The notes beneath the pieces are model-generated. The model was given only the letters and a program-made list of their open reading frames with translations. It made no database searches and was not told the DNA's origin. Positions 13,081-15,258 of a stretch of 15,258 bases of DNA are shown piece after piece (position 1 is the stretch's first letter; the number at the start of each line of letters is the position of its first letter). The stretch covers positions 1 to 15,258 of the forward strand of contig JAEZXX010000095.1 in the NCBI GenBank assembly GCA_023419535.1, given 5' to 3'. The position numbers and the translations under genes are program-made. Origin of the DNA: Pseudomonadota bacterium. GTDB lineage: Bacteria; Pseudomonadota; Alphaproteobacteria; Rhizobiales; Rhizobiaceae.

Positions 13081-15210
13081 ATGCCCGTTCGCATCCCGTC
13101 CCGCGCCCTCGCGCTTCTCGCCAGCTCGTGCCTCGTCGCCCCTGCGATCGCACAGGAATCGATCCTCCTCGACACGGTCGTCGTGCAGGCCGGCGGGACG
13201 AACGCGGCCGGCGTCGGCATCGGCGGCGGGCTGACGACGGACGGCTACGTGGCGCGCCAGACGAGCGTCGGCACGAAGACCGACACCGACGTGCGAAAGA
13301 TCCCGCAGTCGATCGGCACGGTGTCGGCCGAGGAGCTTCAGGACCGCAACGTGCAGACGCTGGTGGAGGCCGGGCGCTACACCGCGGGCGTGCGCGCCGG
13401 ACAGTTCGGCTTCGATCCGCGCTACGACACGCTCTTCATCCGCGGCTTCAACGTCAATTCGACCGGCTACTACCGCGACGGACTGCGCAGCCCGTCCGGC
13501 TCCTTCTCCGTCTTCCGCCACGAGCCCTATCTCCTGCAGGGCGTCTCGATCCTGAAGGGGCCGAGCTCGGTGCTCTACGGCGCGGGCTCGCCCGGCGGTC
13601 TCGTCAACGTCATCTCCAAGCGCCCGACCGAGACGCCCTTCCGCGAGATCGAGGCGCAGTACGGCTCCTTCGGGCGCGTGCAGGGCAATGCCGACGTCTC
13701 GGGCGCGCTCGGGGAGAACGACAATGTCCTCTACCGCCTGACCGGCATCTGGCGCTCCGCCGACACCGACCTCGTCGCCGCGCGCGACGACCGCGTCTCG
13801 ATCGCGCCGGCGCTGACGCTGCGCTCGGACGACCGCAACACGCAGCTGACGATCCTCGGCGAATACACGGACCTGAAGTCCGGCGGCGCGGCCGGCTGGC
13901 TGTCGCTCGGAGGGCGCATCACCGACATCGAGCAGGGCGACCCGCGCTACCGCGACTACGACGGCGAACAGTGGCGCATCGGCTACGAGTTCGAGCATTC
14001 CTTCAGCGAGGCGCTGAGCGTCCGCCAGAACCTGCGCTACCAGGAGGTCGACGCCGACCTGAAATACGTCACCGTCGATTCCATCACGGCCGACGGGCTG
14101 CGCGGACGGCGCACGTCCAACCGCATCGTCGATACTTCCAGCGCCCTGTCGCTCGACAACCAGCTGCAGGCGAACTTCCAGACGGGCGCCATCGCCCACA
14201 CGCTGCTCGGCGGGCTCGACTACACCTGGCTCGACGCGAACTACGGCTTTGCCGGCGGCATCCCGGCGCCCGACCTCGACCTCGTCACCCGGAACTACGG
14301 CACGCAGGCGATCACGCCGGTCGGCGCCGTGCCGCGCCAGACGAACACCGAGCAGGAGCAGCTCGGCCTCTATCTGCAGGATCAGGCGGAGTTCGGCCGC
14401 TTCGTGCTGACGGCCGGCGGGCGCTACGACTGGCTGTCGACCGACACGCGCAATTTCGCGGCGGACACCATTCTGAATTCCGAGGACGAGAAGTTCACCG
14501 GCCGCGTCGGCCTCGCCTATCTCTTCGACAACGGGCTCTCGCCCTATGTCAGCTATTCCACCTCCTTCGCGCCGACCTCGGGCGCCGACCGCTTCGGCAA
14601 CCCCTTCGAGCCGACCACCGGAAAGCAGGAGGAGATCGGCCTGCGCTATCTGCCGGACGATCTGAACCTGTCGGTTCAGGCGGCGCTCTTCCGCATCCGC
14701 CAGTCGAGCATCCTGCAGACCGTGTCCTCGACGCCCTTCGTCCAGGAGCAGACCGGCGAGGTGCAGTCGCGCGGCTTCGAGATTCAGGCGACGACCGGCA
14801 TCACCGACAATCTCGCTCTGACGGCGGCCTACACCTATCTCGACATGGAGAATCGCGAGGGGGTGAACCGCGGCAACTTCCCGGCTGCGATCCCCGAGCA
14901 TCAGGCCTCGCTTTGGGCCGACTACGACGTCACCGTGGGGCCGCTCCAGGGGCTCGGCCTCGGCGGTGGCGTGCGCTTCATCGGGGCGAGCTACGCCAAC
15001 GACGAGAACACAAGGAAGAACTCGTCGCGCACCCTCTTCGACGCGACGGTCTCCTACGATTTCGGCGTCCGCAACGCCGCCTTCGAAGGCGTCAGCGCGC
15101 AGGTCTCGGCCAAGAACGTGTTCGACGACCGCGAAGAGACCTGCACCGGCGCCTTCTGCTACCGCGAGGAGGGCCGCAACATCATCGGCTCGCTGCGCTA
15201 CCGCTTCTGA
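13081..15210 (+). CDS. TonB-dependent siderophore receptor (FhuA/FoxA-like)
   Basis: This 709-residue outer-membrane receptor imports ferric siderophore using TonB energy. It has a Sec signal peptide with predicted cleavage after PAIA (residue 24) and a TonB-box-like DTVVV (31-35). The plug domain (about 55-165) contains VRKIPQSIGTVSAEELQDR, RGFNVNSTGYYRDGLR and SILKGPSSVLYGAGSPGGLVN. A 22-strand-type barrel follows to the terminal aromatic residue in RYRF. Two Cys near the end (688 and 693 in ETCTGAFCYREEGR) match the disulfide in the last loop of FhuA-type hydroxamate receptors, so a ferrichrome- or ferrioxamine-like ligand is the best guess. There is no N-terminal signalling domain of the FecA/FpvA kind. 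The ATG has GGAG 8 bases upstream, partly in a hairpin. An iron-box-like site lies upstream. Confidence 0.93.
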   Translation: MPVRIPSRALALLASSCLVAPAIAQESILLDTVVVQAGGTNAAGVGIGGGLTTDGYVARQTSVGTKTDTDVRKIPQSIGTVSAEELQDRNVQTLVEAGRYTAGVRAGQFGFDPRYDTLFIRGFNVNSTGYYRDGLRSPSGSFSVFRHEPYLLQGVSILKGPSSVLYGAGSPGGLVNVISKRPTETPFREIEAQYGSFGRVQGNADVSGALGENDNVLYRLTGIWRSADTDLVAARDDRVSIAPALTLRSDDRNTQLTILGEYTDLKSGGAAGWLSLGGRITDIEQGDPRYRDYDGEQWRIGYEFEHSFSEALSVRQNLRYQEVDADLKYVTVDSITADGLRGRRTSNRIVDTSSALSLDNQLQANFQTGAIAHTLLGGLDYTWLDANYGFAGGIPAPDLDLVTRNYGTQAITPVGAVPRQTNTEQEQLGLYLQDQAEFGRFVLTAGGRYDWLSTDTRNFAADTILNSEDEKFTGRVGLAYLFDNGLSPYVSYSTSFAPTSGADRFGNPFEPTTGKQEEIGLRYLPDDLNLSVQAALFRIRQSSILQTVSSTPFVQEQTGEVQSRGFEIQATTGITDNLALTAAYTYLDMENREGVNRGNFPAAIPEHQASLWADYDVTVGPLQGLGLGGGVRFIGASYANDENTRKNSSRTLFDATVSYDFGVRNAAFEGVSAQVSAKNVFDDREETCTGAFCYREEGRNIIGSLRYRF

Positions 15211-15226
15211 ACGGACGACAGGCGCG

Positions 15227-15258
15227 AAAAGGCCCGGACGGATCGCTCCGCCCGGGCC
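15227..15258 (+). terminator. Terminator stem after TonB receptor (cut by window end)
   Basis: The 12-bp arms 15231-15242 and 15247-15258 have one mismatch and enclose a TCGC loop; AAAA precedes the stem. The stem begins 21 bp after the receptor stop. The window ends at its last base, so the expected T run cannot be seen. Confidence 0.65.

Noticed and set aside
13006..14901. 631-codon minus-strand frame opposite the TonB receptor
   Set aside because: Composition is typical of antisense reading in high-GC DNA, with no domain. The plus-strand receptor has signal peptide, plug, barrel and C-terminal signature.
1..15258. tRNA or rRNA genes, CRISPR arrays, insertion sequences, riboswitches
   Set aside because: No cloverleaf, spaced direct repeats, transposase sequence or recognised aptamer pattern was seen on either strand.

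Overview
The window (about 15.3 kb, high GC, with strong third-position GC in the real genes) looks like a chromosomal segment of an alphaproteobacterium, most likely in the Hyphomicrobiales (Rhizobiales) or a close relative. This rests on GC content, a proWV-type betaine transporter, a short phasin-like protein of a type common in alphaproteobacteria, a single-domain receiver protein, and iron-uptake genes preceded by TGA-N9-TCA-like boxes. The genus cannot be named from the sequence. There are no tRNAs, rRNAs, insertion sequences or CRISPR arrays.

Left part (1-5230). The 3' end of a class III PLP aminotransferase (+) runs into a bidirectional terminator. On the opposite strand follows a RelB/RelE-type toxin-antitoxin pair. 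It lies just downstream of two co-oriented membrane-protein genes: a UPF0104/YbhN-type integral membrane protein and a large GT-C-like polytopic protein. A roughly 300-bp gene-free stretch then precedes a small phasin-like gene (-), which is divergent from a tiny entericidin-like lipoprotein gene (+) that has a clear terminator.

Middle (5277-7726). A betaine/choline-type ABC importer is encoded on the minus strand as permease then ATPase (8-bp overlap), without a binding-protein gene beside it. Upstream of it is a single-domain CheY-like response regulator, also on the minus strand.

Right part (7727-15258). This is a complete ferric-siderophore uptake locus. A Tat-exported periplasmic binding protein, two FecCD permeases and a FepC/FhuC-like ATPase form a tightly coupled operon in which each junction overlaps by 4 bp. 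Convergent to it is a siderophore-interacting flavoprotein reductase with an N-terminal DUF2218 domain. Divergent from that reductase is an FhuA-like TonB-dependent outer-membrane receptor. The genes supply every step from outer-membrane capture through periplasmic relay and inner-membrane import to reductive iron release; TonB/ExbB/ExbD must come from elsewhere. An 18-bp near-repeat resembling the rhizobial iron box (TGA-N9-TCA) lies upstream of both the importer operon and the receptor, suggesting shared iron control. No wholly new system is evident. The best leads are these shared boxes, an AT-rich palindromic island before the response regulator, a hairpin touching the receptor's ribosome site, and the GT-C-like/YbhN pair.
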